From: Parapedobacter koreensis | GTDB lineage: Bacteria; Bacteroidota; Bacteroidia; Sphingobacteriales; Sphingobacteriaceae | Reading direction: 5' to 3' | Assembly: GCF_900109365.1 (NCBI RefSeq) | Contig: NZ_FNZR01000001.1 | Location: 620,001-684,000 of the forward strand | Length of the DNA stretch: 64,000 nucleotides | Shown here: in pieces, positions 43,901 through 53,466 of the stretch | How the letters are laid out: every line of letters begins with the position of its first letter | Numbering within the stretch: position 1 is the first letter of the stretch | Notes under the pieces: model-generated | The model's database searches: none | What the model was told of the DNA's origin: nothing | Seen by the model: only the letters and a program-made list of their open reading frames with translations | Made by a program: the position numbers and the translations under genes

Positions 43901-46900
43901 AATTTGCTGGTGTATAACAATAAGACGTCGCTGGAACCGGGAGAGTCGCTGCAGCTGATGATAAAGACAGGTAGCGACAGCACCTATGTATTGGAAACCA
44001 ATACTGACACGGCTCAGGAATTTACGGCTTTCTCCACCTCACGGCTCGTCAATCGTGCGATTGTGGAACAAGATCGGGGTGGAATAGCTTTCTCATGGTT
44101 GTATGTATACAACAATCGCGTGTACACCACATCGCAGCATATCATGGTGCCTTGGTCAGACAGGGATCTCCAACTGGAATGGGCGACCCATCGTGACAAA
44201 CTACTCCCGGGTGATGCCGAAGAATGGCGGCTAACCATCAAGGGGGCAAAAAAAGAACAAGTAGCTGCAGAGTTGCTGGCCGGACTTTACGATGCGTCAC
44301 TTGATGCACTGAATCATCACCAATGGCATTGGAATGCATTGACGGAGACAACTTTTTTAACAAATTATTGGAATGGCAGTTCGGGATTCGGGCAGTCTGT
44401 AGGCTACAATTGGCTAAACAGTCTCCAAGCTCCACCGCCTGCTGGTTATGACAAGCGCTATGACGAACTCGACGAATTAGCCCGCTTGATTTATCCAGTT
44501 GGCGGGAGAATAATGATACGCGGGGTGGCTAATGCCTATGGAACGGCTGCACCGCAAGCCGAACGCTTGGAGGCAACGGATGCCTTTGCATCAAAGGCAA
44601 TGGAAGATGAAGAACAGATCTCCGGCTACGAAGACTCCGCGAGTGGCGGAAAGGTAATGCAGGATGATCCCGAACAGCTTGAAAATATTCCGTTACGCAC
44701 GAACCTTCAGGAAACCGCTTTCTTTTTCCCGCAACTGCAAACCGATGCCGAGGGCAACGTGTCACTTCAGTTTACCATGCCGGAGGCACTTACCGAATGG
44801 AAGTTCATGGCTTTTGCCCATACACCGGATTGGAAAACCGGTTACCTCGAAGGCAGCGTGAAAACCCAAAAAGAGTTGATGGTAATGCCTAACTTGCCCC
44901 GCTTTGTCCGCCAGGGCGATACCGTCCGTATCAGCGCTAAAATCAGCAACATCGGTACAACGAACCTCAAAGGTACGGCCAACTTGGAGCTTTTGGATGC
45001 CACTACATTACAACCGGTAAGGGGCTTAGTCAAGGAGATTTCGTCAAGGGATTTTGCAGCAAACGCCAACCAAAGCACGACCGCAGCTTGGACGCTCCAC
45101 ATACCAACAACCCATTTCAACCCAATAGTGGTACGCATCACGGCAAGGGCAGGCAATTTCACCGACGGGGAGGAAAACACCTTGCCTGTGATTACCAATC
45201 GAATGTTGGTGACCGAAACACTGCCGATGCCCACCCGCGGCAATGAACGTAAGGCCTTTGAACTGGAAAAGCTGGCACAGACGACAAGCAGTACGCGCAT
45301 AAACCATGCGCTGACCGTGGAATTTACAGCTAATCCGGCTTGGTACGCCGTGCAGGCGCTCCCTTATTTGATGGATTATCCGTATGAATGTGCTGAACAA
45401 GTATACAACCGCTTTTATGCCAATGCCTTGGCGGCACACATCATAGCACAGGCACCGCGCGTGAAGGCTATCTTTGACCAATGGAAAGGGAGCGATACAA
45501 CAGCCCTTTTATCCAACCTGGAGAAAAACCAAGAACTAAAATCAGCTTTGCTTGAAGAGACGCCTTGGGTCATGGAGGCCAAAGATGAAAGTGAGCAAAA
45601 GCGGCGCATTGCTCGGCTGTTCGATAGCCATAAATTGGCCTTGGGCCTTCAGCAAAACCTGGCCAAGTTAGCCGAAATGCAACTGCCCGACGGTAGCTTT
45701 CCGTGGTTCCGAGGTATGCTGAGCGACCGCTACATTACACAGTATATCGCGACAGGCATCGCCCGCCTACAGCACCTCGGTATAGCGGCTGCGCAATCGG
45801 AGGTGGCTGAAGGGATACTCGTGAAAGCGATGGGCTACCTTGACCACGAGCTTAAAGCCAACTACGATCTATTGGTCAAAAGCAAAGCTGAATTGGAAAC
45901 CCAACAAATCAGCTCCATTCAAATCCAGCAACTCTATTTACGCAGCCTGACACGGGATATTGCCATTCCCGCCGAAACCCAAGCGGCGTATGATTATTAT
46001 GTATCACAAGCCACCAATCATTGGCCGCAATTCAACCCTTATCTGAAAGGCCAACTGGCGCTTGCACTAAATCGTCGTGGCAACAATAAGGCTGCTGCCG
46101 AAATCATCACATCCCTCCGTGAGACCGCGATTAACAGCCCCGAATTGGGGATGTATTGGAAATCCATGCCCCAGGGGTATTGGTGGTATGAAGCACCAAT
46201 AGAAGCCCAGGCGCTACTTATTGAAGCTTTTGCCGAAGTGGGAAACGATACCCGGGTTGTGGATGACCTCAAGGTATGGCTACTCAAACAAAAGCAAACA
46301 CAGCATTGGAATACCACCAAAGCAACGGCTGACGCCATCTACGCATTGCTGTTGCAAGGAAGTGATTGGCTGATAAATGAGCCTACGGTGACCATCACGC
46401 TTGGCAAGGAAACGATCCGCACCACGGATGTGAAAACCGAAGCGGGCACCGGATATTTTAAGAAGCGTTTCGACGGCGACGTGATAACCCCTGAAATGGG
46501 CAATATCTCCATAACAGTAGATAAGGCGACCAACGAAGGCGTAGCCTGGGGCGCGGTATATTGGCAATACTTTGAGGATCTCGATAAAATTACCGCAGCC
46601 GAGACACCGTTGAGCTTGCGCAAGCAACTTTATATTGAACGGAATACGGACAACGGCCCGGTGTTGGAAGAAATCAACGCGGCCAACACGCTGCACGTGG
46701 GTGATAAAGTGAACGTACGCATCGAACTACATGTGGATCGTGACATGGAATATGTTCATTTAAAAGACATGCGGGCAGCATGTTTTGAACCCGTCAACGT
46801 GCTGAGCGGATACCGATACCAAGGTGGATTGGGATACTATGAAAGCACCCGCGATGCGGCAACTAACTTTTTCTTCAACTACCTCCGCAAAGGCACTTAT

Positions 46901-47035
46901 GTATTTGAATATCCTGTATTTGTGTCTCAGGCGGGCGACTTCTCCAACGGCATTAGCACGATACAATGCATGTATGCACCGGCATTCAGTAGCCATAGCG
47001 AAGGAATACGGGTGCGGGTAGCTGGCGATCAATGA
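40979..47035 (+). CDS. Bacterial alpha-2-macroglobulin family protein
   Basis: 2018-residue exported protein with signal MIRNAFLSLLLFSAAVASA. Middle part holds MG domains, with the MG2-type FFFTDRAIYRPGQPIYFKG near 600. A disordered-looking acidic linker (EDEEQISGYEDSASGG is part of it) precedes the conserved TAFFFPQLQTDAEGNVSLQF-type segment. The thioester motif CAEQ is at Cys1471 in YPYECAEQVYNRF, so covalent trapping is possible, and an alpha-helical toroid follows. These proteins trap attacking proteases in the periplasm. The usual partner gene for penicillin-binding protein 1C is absent; parE follows. The signal is a plain Sec type, not a lipobox. Confidence 0.93.
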   Translation: MIRNAFLSLLLFSAAVASAQHPHKDDPFKQQWQQVDTLMEKGRPESAAVIARSVLAAAQKDGNRAHTIKAQLFLMGVDERIQENATIHNIQRIDSVIQVSEGPEKAIWQSINAELYWQYYQRNRWTILGRTPVAGVPPADIAMWDAGAFIAKASALYQASILDSEPLKAIPVEHYIPLIAEGENTRQLRPTLYDFLAFRAIAFFENDEKDIVRPAYQFEISGTLWFEPVELFADVKVNPAQPEALHFRALHTYQQVLAFHLHDEQPDALIDADLQRLAFVHRYAVHPEKDSLYLRGLTRLEQRYSNTPAAAQVSFAIIQWLYDHRFNQGDEKVDLRLLKERLDALISRFPHSEGAANAARLRHELTSQSLSLQTEEVVLPRENSKALVTYRNLNKIYLSLFKISSPIDAQRLRPSEAEQTKIRQTQPLRTWEQTLPAADDHYEHRAELKIDSLPVGSYLLVASAAPELQADKNILHATPFQVSSLSMVTNTGKNGHWLFALHRKSGMPLRGAKVIYWASVWNAGQKDYQHIKLGETTTDEDGKAAIRNEGAKQAAIYGSNYTRVTRITLIHHGDSLQLPGHYYPINSDDKQPENRKHAFFFTDRAIYRPGQPIYFKGILVEYNPLSKASNVLPNQQDTVTLYDVNGQEVTKLVVTTNEYGSFSGQFVAPENGLTGQMRLGNDQGSVYFVMEEYRRPKFQVVFDTLKTNIALGKEVTVSGKAQAYAGNTIDGAEVRYRVVRRARFPYFWAFYRWGQPHSPEMEIASGTLTTDAEGTFDVSFSTIPDRQLNPETLPVFTYTVYADITDINGETQRNSIAISAGYRSLQLMASIDEQLNLHQQQRLLVHTQNLNGTATPATVAIAIRPLRFPGRLYRKRLWEKPDQHLMSEAEFRTAFPDDEYNDEADHLQWAPEDMLWSASINTEKTNEVIVPAKVWKQEGWHVIELTTQDPQGNVITEKKYVYAVDTAGRARPQANLLVYNNKTSLEPGESLQLMIKTGSDSTYVLETNTDTAQEFTAFSTSRLVNRAIVEQDRGGIAFSWLYVYNNRVYTTSQHIMVPWSDRDLQLEWATHRDKLLPGDAEEWRLTIKGAKKEQVAAELLAGLYDASLDALNHHQWHWNALTETTFLTNYWNGSSGFGQSVGYNWLNSLQAPPPAGYDKRYDELDELARLIYPVGGRIMIRGVANAYGTAAPQAERLEATDAFASKAMEDEEQISGYEDSASGGKVMQDDPEQLENIPLRTNLQETAFFFPQLQTDAEGNVSLQFTMPEALTEWKFMAFAHTPDWKTGYLEGSVKTQKELMVMPNLPRFVRQGDTVRISAKISNIGTTNLKGTANLELLDATTLQPVRGLVKEISSRDFAANANQSTTAAWTLHIPTTHFNPIVVRITARAGNFTDGEENTLPVITNRMLVTETLPMPTRGNERKAFELEKLAQTTSSTRINHALTVEFTANPAWYAVQALPYLMDYPYECAEQVYNRFYANALAAHIIAQAPRVKAIFDQWKGSDTTALLSNLEKNQELKSALLEETPWVMEAKDESEQKRRIARLFDSHKLALGLQQNLAKLAEMQLPDGSFPWFRGMLSDRYITQYIATGIARLQHLGIAAAQSEVAEGILVKAMGYLDHELKANYDLLVKSKAELETQQISSIQIQQLYLRSLTRDIAIPAETQAAYDYYVSQATNHWPQFNPYLKGQLALALNRRGNNKAAAEIITSLRETAINSPELGMYWKSMPQGYWWYEAPIEAQALLIEAFAEVGNDTRVVDDLKVWLLKQKQTQHWNTTKATADAIYALLLQGSDWLINEPTVTITLGKETIRTTDVKTEAGTGYFKKRFDGDVITPEMGNISITVDKATNEGVAWGAVYWQYFEDLDKITAAETPLSLRKQLYIERNTDNGPVLEEINAANTLHVGDKVNVRIELHVDRDMEYVHLKDMRAACFEPVNVLSGYRYQGGLGYYESTRDAATNFFFNYLRKGTYVFEYPVFVSQAGDFSNGISTIQCMYAPAFSSHSEGIRVRVAGDQ

Positions 47036-47138
47036 TGAGTTCGGAAGCAGTTGGTCATGGTGGAATAAAACAAAATTACGTATTATTGCACTGCGTAATC
47101 TTTGAACATACGAATAACTAAGTACGAAGTACGAACTC

Positions 47139-49004
47139 ATGACAGCATATAACGAAGACAGCATACGTTCGCTGGACTGGAAGGAACATATCCGACTACG
47201 GCCCGGCATGTACATCGGTAAGCTGGGCGATGGCTCGGCCTATGACGATGGCATCTACGTATTGCTCAAGGAAGTGGTAGATAACTCCATTGATGAATTT
47301 GTAATGGGGGCTGGGCGAACCATTGAGATATCCGTGAATGAATACAAAGTAACTGTACGGGATTATGGCCGTGGGATTCCTATTGGTTCCGTGGTGGATG
47401 TGGTATCAAAGATCAATACGGGCGGCAAATATGATAGCAAAGCCTTCCAAAAATCCGTAGGTCTCAATGGGGTGGGCACAAAAGCTGTCAATGCGCTTTC
47501 CTCGTCATTTACGGTGCAGTCCTACCGTGACGGAAAAACCCGCATTGCCGAATTCAGCAAAGGCGAGTTATTAAAGGATGAGGAAAAAACCACTACCCAG
47601 CGCAATGGTACCGCGGTAACCTTCTATCCGGATGATAGCATCTTCAGGCACTACCACTATAGGTTGGAATTTGTAGAAAACATGATTTGGAATTATGTTT
47701 TCCTCAATTCGGGATTGACCATCAATTTCAATGGACAGAAGTTTGTCTCGGAGAATGGCCTTAAAGATTTACTTGAACGCAATATCGACGCTGAATCCAT
47801 GCGTTACCCCATCATGCATCTCAGGGGAGACGATATCGAAATAGCCCTCACGCACGGCCAGCAATACGGCGAAGAATATTATTCTTTCGTCAATGGGCAG
47901 CATACCACACAGGGCGGTACCCACCAAGCGGCATTCCGTGAAGCGGTGGTAAAAACTATCCGTGAGTTTTACAAAAAAGATTTTGAGGCCTCTGATATCC
48001 GCGCGTCGATTATCGGTGCCATCGCCGTGAAGGTACAGGAGCCTGTATTTGAGTCGCAGACCAAGACCAAACTTGGTTCGCAGAACATGGGGCCCGAAGG
48101 GCCGACCGTGCGCACCTTCATCAACGACTTCGTCAAAAAAGCGCTTGATGATTACCTGCATAAATCGCCCGATACCGCTGATGCACTGCTGAAACGTATC
48201 CTGCAATCGGAACGCGAACGCAAAGATATCGCGGGCATCAAAAAACTGGCCAATGAGCGGGCAAAGAAAGCGTCTTTGCACAATCGCAAATTGCGGGACT
48301 GTAAAATTCATTACGGCGACAAGCACGAACTGGCGCAGGAGACCACCTTATTCATCACTGAGGGCGATTCAGCCAGTGGATCCATTACCAAATCGCGTGA
48401 CGTACAGACGCAAGCGGTATTCAGCCTCAAGGGTAAGCCGCTCAATGCCTTTGGCCTCACCAAAAAAGTCGTGTACGAAAACGAGGAATTCAACCTCTTG
48501 CAACACGCGCTCAATATTGAAGATGGATTAGACGGCCTGCGATACAACAACATTGTCATCGCCACCGATGCCGATGTGGATGGCATGCACATCCGTCTGT
48601 TACTGATGACGTTTTTCCTCCAATTTTTCCCGGATCTGGTCAAGGCCGGACATGTGTCTATCCTGCAGACCCCTTTATTCCGGGTACGCAACAAGAAAGA
48701 AACCATCTATTGCTACAGCGATGAAGAGCGCCAGCGCGCCATCCTGAAATTGGGTGGTAAGCCGGAAATTACCCGTTTCAAGGGCTTAGGCGAGATCTCG
48801 CCAGAAGAGTTTGGACTATTCATCGGCAAGGATATGCGCCTGGATCCGGTAATCCTCTCCAAAGACCAAAAGATCATCCAATTGCTTGAATATTACATGG
48901 GAAAGAATACTCCCGACAGGCAGAAACATATTGTAAATAACCTGCGCATAGAGGTGGATATTGCCGAGGAACAAAAAGCAGCAGCAACGGAACTGGTGGC
49001 CTGA
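47139..49004 (+). CDS. parE: DNA topoisomerase IV subunit B (ParE-type)
   Basis: 621-residue type IIA topoisomerase ATPase subunit. Seen are the GHKL ATPase features ([38 protein letters not shown]), the Toprim motifs EGDSASGS and [19 protein letters not shown], and the C-terminal [16 protein letters not shown]. At 621 residues without the GyrB insert it fits ParE rather than GyrB. The partner parC is not next door; purU follows eight bases after the stop. A near -7 box (TAATCTTTG, one base long) lies at 47096-47104. Confidence 0.93.
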   Translation: MTAYNEDSIRSLDWKEHIRLRPGMYIGKLGDGSAYDDGIYVLLKEVVDNSIDEFVMGAGRTIEISVNEYKVTVRDYGRGIPIGSVVDVVSKINTGGKYDSKAFQKSVGLNGVGTKAVNALSSSFTVQSYRDGKTRIAEFSKGELLKDEEKTTTQRNGTAVTFYPDDSIFRHYHYRLEFVENMIWNYVFLNSGLTINFNGQKFVSENGLKDLLERNIDAESMRYPIMHLRGDDIEIALTHGQQYGEEYYSFVNGQHTTQGGTHQAAFREAVVKTIREFYKKDFEASDIRASIIGAIAVKVQEPVFESQTKTKLGSQNMGPEGPTVRTFINDFVKKALDDYLHKSPDTADALLKRILQSERERKDIAGIKKLANERAKKASLHNRKLRDCKIHYGDKHELAQETTLFITEGDSASGSITKSRDVQTQAVFSLKGKPLNAFGLTKKVVYENEEFNLLQHALNIEDGLDGLRYNNIVIATDADVDGMHIRLLLMTFFLQFFPDLVKAGHVSILQTPLFRVRNKKETIYCYSDEERQRAILKLGGKPEITRFKGLGEISPEEFGLFIGKDMRLDPVILSKDQKIIQLLEYYMGKNTPDRQKHIVNNLRIEVDIAEEQKAAATELVA

Positions 49005-49011
49005 AAAGCAA

Positions 49012-49854
49012 ATGACAAACCAAACCCTCATTCTCATCCAGTGCCGTGACGCCGTCGGTTTGGTGGCACTTATCGCCAATACGGTGGCTGGGCATCGGCT
49101 CAACATTGTGACGATGCGCGAATATGTAGATGAAGCCGCCAACCGGTTTTATGTGCGCATCGTGTGTGCCGGTAAGGCCAAAAGCAGCGAACAGCTGGCC
49201 GAAGACTTGACCCACGCACTGCCGGAAGGGGCTATCGTGACGGTAAACCCACCCCAGCAAAAAAAACTCGCGGTATTGGTGACTAAAGAGCACCATTGCC
49301 TCGGCGACATCATTATCCGTCATTTCTTTGATACCCTGGGCGCAGAAATTTGCTGCGTGGTCGGCAATTACGACGATTTAAGCACGTTTACCAAACGTTT
49401 CAACATCCCCTTCCACCATGTAAGCCACGAAGGGAAAAGCAAGGAACAGTTTGAAGCCGAAATCGCGGATACACTTGAACTTTACCAACCTGATTATGTT
49501 GTGCTGGCCAAGTTCATGCGTGTCCTCTCGCCTGAGTTTGTCATTCGATATCCCGGACGGATTATCAACATCCACCATTCCTTCCTCCCGGCATTTATTG
49601 GAGCAAACCCCTATAAGCAAGCCCATGCCCGAGGTGTCAAACTTATCGGCGCAACGGCCCATTTCGTGACAAATGATCTGGATGAGGGGCCCATCATCGC
49701 GCAGGACATCAAACCTGTCAATCATAGCCATACCGTAAAGGATATGATAAGGGCGGGGAAAGAAGTAGAAAAGTCGGTATTAAGCAAAGCGCTTGCTCTC
49801 ATTATCGAAGATCGGGTGATCATTACGGGCAACAAAACGGTGGTATTCGAATAA
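49012..49854 (+). CDS. purU: Formyltetrahydrofolate deformylase
   Basis: 280-residue PurU, which hydrolyses 10-formyl-tetrahydrofolate to formate and THF, balancing one-carbon pools. An N-terminal ACT domain (LILIQCRDAVGLVALIANTV) regulates the enzyme; the formyltransferase-fold C-terminal half has NIHHSFLPAFIGANPYKQA and HFVTNDLDEGPIIAQD with the catalytic Asn/His/Asp set. Start at 49012, eight bases after the parE stop; a longer frame would overlap parE. Confidence 0.94.
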   Translation: MTNQTLILIQCRDAVGLVALIANTVAGHRLNIVTMREYVDEAANRFYVRIVCAGKAKSSEQLAEDLTHALPEGAIVTVNPPQQKKLAVLVTKEHHCLGDIIIRHFFDTLGAEICCVVGNYDDLSTFTKRFNIPFHHVSHEGKSKEQFEAEIADTLELYQPDYVVLAKFMRVLSPEFVIRYPGRIINIHHSFLPAFIGANPYKQAHARGVKLIGATAHFVTNDLDEGPIIAQDIKPVNHSHTVKDMIRAGKEVEKSVLSKALALIIEDRVIITGNKTVVFE

Positions 49855-49938
49855 AAAAATAACGCCTGTCACATTTTTCCATTACCCTGATTACGGAAAA
49901 GCAAGCAGAATATCATGTACTTTGCTGTTGTATAGACT

Positions 49939-51750
49939 ATGTACATGACGCATTCTTTTCATATTCCCGTATTGGGATTAGCTTTTTCTATTGATACCCC
50001 GCTTAAAGTGGCTCATTATGGTATTTCTTCTGTCGTTTCCATCGTGGACGATGAGCTTATCGAACGAATGAGGCAATTTCACTGCCAACAAGCGGGAATA
50101 TCTTATACAGCCATCAACAAAAAAACACCCGATTGCCGCGCACTGCGCATTACGGCATACCTCGATTTGATCGATGAGTTGGTAGCGGTGCGTACAAATG
50201 AATTAAAACACCAGCCTTTCGAGGCCGGCACGGATATCCAACGATATTTTGAGTGGTTGCCTGAGCATTCCAAACTCAAGGAGCTCTACAAGTCTATGCT
50301 GGAGGAACATGACGAAGAGAAAAAAAGACAGCTGCAGGAGACATTGCGTATGCATATCAAACCCGGGTCGGTAGATGTCAATATCATGGCTAAGGTAGAC
50401 AAATTGAACTTTGGGAACAATGGACTTCCACTCGATGAAAAATATACCGATGCTTTGGCAGCCTTGCGGGGAGCAGCGAATAGCAAGCTCCAAACTTCAA
50501 TCGTGCTTTCCGCCGGGATGAATCCGAGGCTCTATACCTATCTCGGCGAATTTATCGATTTCATGCCCGACAGGGACGGCAAGCTGAAAAAACGGATTAT
50601 CCTTAAAGTAAGTGATTACCGATCCGCACTGATACAAGCCAAATTCCTTGCCAAGAAAGGGCTTTGGGTATCTGAATTCCGCATAGAGTCTGGGCTTAAC
50701 TGTGGTGGCCACGCTTTTGCCACCGAAGGGTTCCTCTTAGGCCCGATACTGGAAGAATTTAAGACAAAAAAGGAATTGCTCCTCGGCGAACTGGCAGAAC
50801 TATATACCAAAAGCATCGCAGCGTTGGGGAAAAAAAGTGACAGCATACCGCGGACGCGTTTCACGGTACAAGGAGGCATCGGCACGGCTGAAGAACACAA
50901 TTTCCTTATCCACTATTACCAACTGGACGGCACCGGATGGGGTAGCCCTTTCCTCCTCGTACCGGAAGCAACAACGGTGGATGACGATACACTAAACAAG
51001 CTAGCCAATGCAGACCATGAAGATTTTTATGTCAGCGGTGCCTCTCCGCTAGGCATCCCATTCAACAATTTCAGGAAAAGCGCTGCCGAACAACAACGCA
51101 TCGAGCGCATAGCCATTGACCGTCCAGGCAGTCCTTGCACGAAAAAATACTTGGTTTCCAATACCGAATTTACTAACCAGCCGATATGTACAGCATCAAG
51201 GCAGTATCAGAACAAAAAAATAAAACAGCTAAAAGCCATGGGGCTACCCCTTGATGAATACCTTCGCCAGTTGAACAAGATAACGGAAAAGACTTGCCTT
51301 TGTGAAGGACTTGCAGCAAGTGCGTATATCAAAAACCATTTGCTTAAAGCGAAGGAAAACGGTGCTGTGGCCATATGTCCAGGGCCGAATCTTGCCTGGT
51401 TCAATCGAACATACACATTAGAAGAAATGATTGGTCATATTTATGGCCGCAAAAACCTGTTGGAACACGTCCCCCAACGCCCCAATTTATTCATCAATGA
51501 ATTAAATCTATATGTCCAGCACATTAAAAAATTCGTTGAAGATAATTGCCATAGCATAACCGATAAAAAGGAGCAGTATGTAGCACGATTCAAGGCCCAG
51601 CTGAATGAAGGGATTGCCTATTACGAACAGTTGTGTAACTATGCCAACGGCATCACCGCTATATTTTCACAAAATACGATGCTCCACCTTGAAAAAGCCA
51701 AATTGCAGTTTTCAGCCATCCAGCTAAAAGAAGATGCGATATGCGATTGA
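49939..51750 (+). CDS. Large protein of unknown function, possibly TIM-barrel
   Basis: 603-residue protein I cannot place. It begins YMTHSFHIPVLGLAFSIDTP and has a run of alternating strand/helix segments, with IVLSAGMNPRLYTYLGEF, ESGLNCGGHAFATEG, TVQGGIGTAEEHNFLIHYY and DGTGWGSPFLLVPEAT, which recall FMN-dependent TIM-barrel enzymes (nitronate monooxygenase or glutamate-synthase-like), but no diagnostic motif is certain. Ten or so cysteines include CLCEGLAASAY and ICPGPNLAWFN. No signal peptide. It stands alone, with its 3' end two bases from the convergent methyltransferase gene. ATG at 49939 or 49945. Confidence 0.75.
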   Translation: MYMTHSFHIPVLGLAFSIDTPLKVAHYGISSVVSIVDDELIERMRQFHCQQAGISYTAINKKTPDCRALRITAYLDLIDELVAVRTNELKHQPFEAGTDIQRYFEWLPEHSKLKELYKSMLEEHDEEKKRQLQETLRMHIKPGSVDVNIMAKVDKLNFGNNGLPLDEKYTDALAALRGAANSKLQTSIVLSAGMNPRLYTYLGEFIDFMPDRDGKLKKRIILKVSDYRSALIQAKFLAKKGLWVSEFRIESGLNCGGHAFATEGFLLGPILEEFKTKKELLLGELAELYTKSIAALGKKSDSIPRTRFTVQGGIGTAEEHNFLIHYYQLDGTGWGSPFLLVPEATTVDDDTLNKLANADHEDFYVSGASPLGIPFNNFRKSAAEQQRIERIAIDRPGSPCTKKYLVSNTEFTNQPICTASRQYQNKKIKQLKAMGLPLDEYLRQLNKITEKTCLCEGLAASAYIKNHLLKAKENGAVAICPGPNLAWFNRTYTLEEMIGHIYGRKNLLEHVPQRPNLFINELNLYVQHIKKFVEDNCHSITDKKEQYVARFKAQLNEGIAYYEQLCNYANGITAIFSQNTMLHLEKAKLQFSAIQLKEDAICD

Positions 51751-51752
51751 AA

Positions 51753-52661
51753 TCACTTACCCCGCTTTTCGTGCTTGCTAAACTTGCCAAAAACACCTAA
51801 GGGTAGCTTACTCCCCGCAGTGGCTTGCAAAAATAACTCACCTGTTTCCAGGTTTTGCACATTGGGCATGGCTGACTTAATCAGGTTTTCTACAATTACA
51901 GACGAGAAGCCCAGCGAGTAGGTGTTTAGCATCAGAAAATGTTCGCGAGGGTCCAGCAACTGAACCACATCGCGCATCATTTCAGCGATGTGATCTTCCA
52001 GCTTCCACTTCTCCCCCTTGGGTCCATGCCCATAGGCTGGGGGGTCAAGAATGATACCGTGATAGCGGTTGCCGCGCTTCAGCTCGCGCTTTACAAACTT
52101 TAAGGCGTCTTCTACTACCCAGCGGATGCCTGATAATCTTGAGAGTTCCTGGTTTTCGTTTGCCCAAGTGACCACTTGTTTGATGGAATCTACGTGGGTA
52201 ACGTCTGCCCCCGCAGCGCGGGCTACCAAAGAAGCCCCCCCCGTATAGGCAAACAGGTTCAGTACCTTCGGTTGTGCCGTGTTAAACGACTTGATGGTCT
52301 CCGAGATGTAGTCCCAATTGACCGCCTGCTCGGGGAAAACCCCCACGTGCTTAAACGATGTAAGCCCAAGGCGTAGCTTGATAGTGATGATTGGATTGCT
52401 GTATTCGATATGCCAACGATCGGGCAATTGGGGCTTCTTTTTAATCCAATCTCCGCTGGTGGCCGAACGACCTTTAAAACGGATGTCGTGGCGGCGAACC
52501 CATTCCACTTCCGGCAATCCTTTGGGCCACACGGCTTGGGGTTCCGGTCGTATTAATACGATATTGCCAAAGCGTTCGAGTTTTTCGAAATCACCGCAGT
52601 CAATAAGTTCATAATCTTCCCAATACTGCGGGGTCAGGAGTTGGATATTGCCGTTTGTCAA
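51753..52661 (-). CDS. SAM-dependent RNA methyltransferase, RlmI-like, without an ATG start
   Basis: About 300 residues. The C-terminal two thirds are a class I methyltransferase: VLNLFAYTGGASLVARAAGA (SAM loop), HVDSIKQVVTWANEN, and the catalytic ILDPPAYGHGPKGEKW with the DPPxY motif of 23S rRNA base methyltransferases. The N-terminal ~90 residues (LLTPQYWEDYELIDCGDFEK) form a substrate-recognition domain. The open frame has no ATG or GTG near its beginning. A TTG at 52682 is inside a perfect -7 box (52680-52687), so I prefer the TTG at 52661; an AUU or AUC start cannot be excluded. Convergent with the unknown gene. Confidence 0.8.
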   Translation of the reverse strand: MTNGNIQLLTPQYWEDYELIDCGDFEKLERFGNIVLIRPEPQAVWPKGLPEVEWVRRHDIRFKGRSATSGDWIKKKPQLPDRWHIEYSNPIITIKLRLGLTSFKHVGVFPEQAVNWDYISETIKSFNTAQPKVLNLFAYTGGASLVARAAGADVTHVDSIKQVVTWANENQELSRLSGIRWVVEDALKFVKRELKRGNRYHGIILDPPAYGHGPKGEKWKLEDHIAEMMRDVVQLLDPREHFLMLNTYSLGFSSVIVENLIKSAMPNVQNLETGELFLQATAGSKLPLGVFGKFSKHEKRGK

Positions 52662-52679
52662 GATAAAAATGCTTTGTGG

Positions 52680-52687
52680 CAAAGATA
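52680..52687 (-). promoter_or_regulatory. -7 promoter element of the methyltransferase gene
   Basis: Minus-strand TATCTTTG, exact TAnnTTTG match, directly in front of the ATG-less coding frame. Confidence 0.5.
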
Positions 52688-52691
52688 AGGA

Positions 52692-53444
52692 TTAAAAACG
52701 CTCCTTGGCGACTTTCATGAATGGACTGGCAAAAACAAAATTATTCAACTCTTGGACATCGGAATGGGCAATTTCTTTATTGGAGCCTTCCCACCATTTT
52801 TGGCCTTTATACAAGAAAAGAATATAATCCCCGATCCCCATCACGGAGTTCATATCGTGTGTCACCACCACAGTCGTGCATTGGTATTCTTCCGTGAGTT
52901 CTGATATCAGCTCATCGATGAGAATCGCTGTCTCGGGATCAAGTCCGGAATTGGGCTCGTCCACAAAAAGATATTTTGGGCTCATGCTGATAGCGCGTGC
53001 AATCCCCACGCGTTTTTTCATACCTCCCGAAAGTTCAGCGGGATACAACTTATTTCGGCCAGCGAGGTTTACACGCTCCAAGCAGAAGTTTGCCCGGTCT
53101 ACCTTCTCGCTTCGGCTCATATCGGTAAACATCTCCAAAGGGAAGATAATATTCTGCTCCACGGTCATCGAATCAAACAAAGCAGAATTTTGAAACAGCA
53201 TGCCGATTTCTTTTCGGATAGGAATGCGATCTTCAAAATTCATGCGTGTGAAGTCTTCCCCCTGATAAAGTACCTTCCCTTGTTCCGGGTTGTGCAATCC
53301 CACCATGCATTTCAATAGCGTACTCTTACCCGAACCCGAACCACCGATTATCAAGCTGATTTTTCCTGCTTCAAACTGGGCGTCAATGCCCCTCAAAACA
53401 TGGTTGTCTCCAAACGATTTATGAATATGCTGAACTTCAATCAT
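52692..53444 (-). CDS. mlaF: MlaF-type ABC transporter ATP-binding protein
   Basis: 250-residue ABC ATPase with Walker A GGSGSGKSTLLKCMVGL, Q-loop LFQNSALFDS, signature LSGGMKKRVGIARAIS, and Walker B LFVDEPNSGLDPETA. The GGMKKR signature and the MlaE permease gene 22 bases upstream identify it as the energy subunit of an MCE-type phospholipid transport system that keeps outer-membrane lipid asymmetry. The MCE-domain substrate protein (MlaD) is not in the window. The methyltransferase gene follows with its own promoter. Confidence 0.92.
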   Translation of the reverse strand: MIEVQHIHKSFGDNHVLRGIDAQFEAGKISLIIGGSGSGKSTLLKCMVGLHNPEQGKVLYQGEDFTRMNFEDRIPIRKEIGMLFQNSALFDSMTVEQNIIFPLEMFTDMSRSEKVDRANFCLERVNLAGRNKLYPAELSGGMKKRVGIARAISMSPKYLFVDEPNSGLDPETAILIDELISELTEEYQCTTVVVTHDMNSVMGIGDYILFLYKGQKWWEGSNKEIAHSDVQELNNFVFASPFMKVAKERF

Positions 53445-53466
53445 ACGACATCAACAGAAAAAATTG

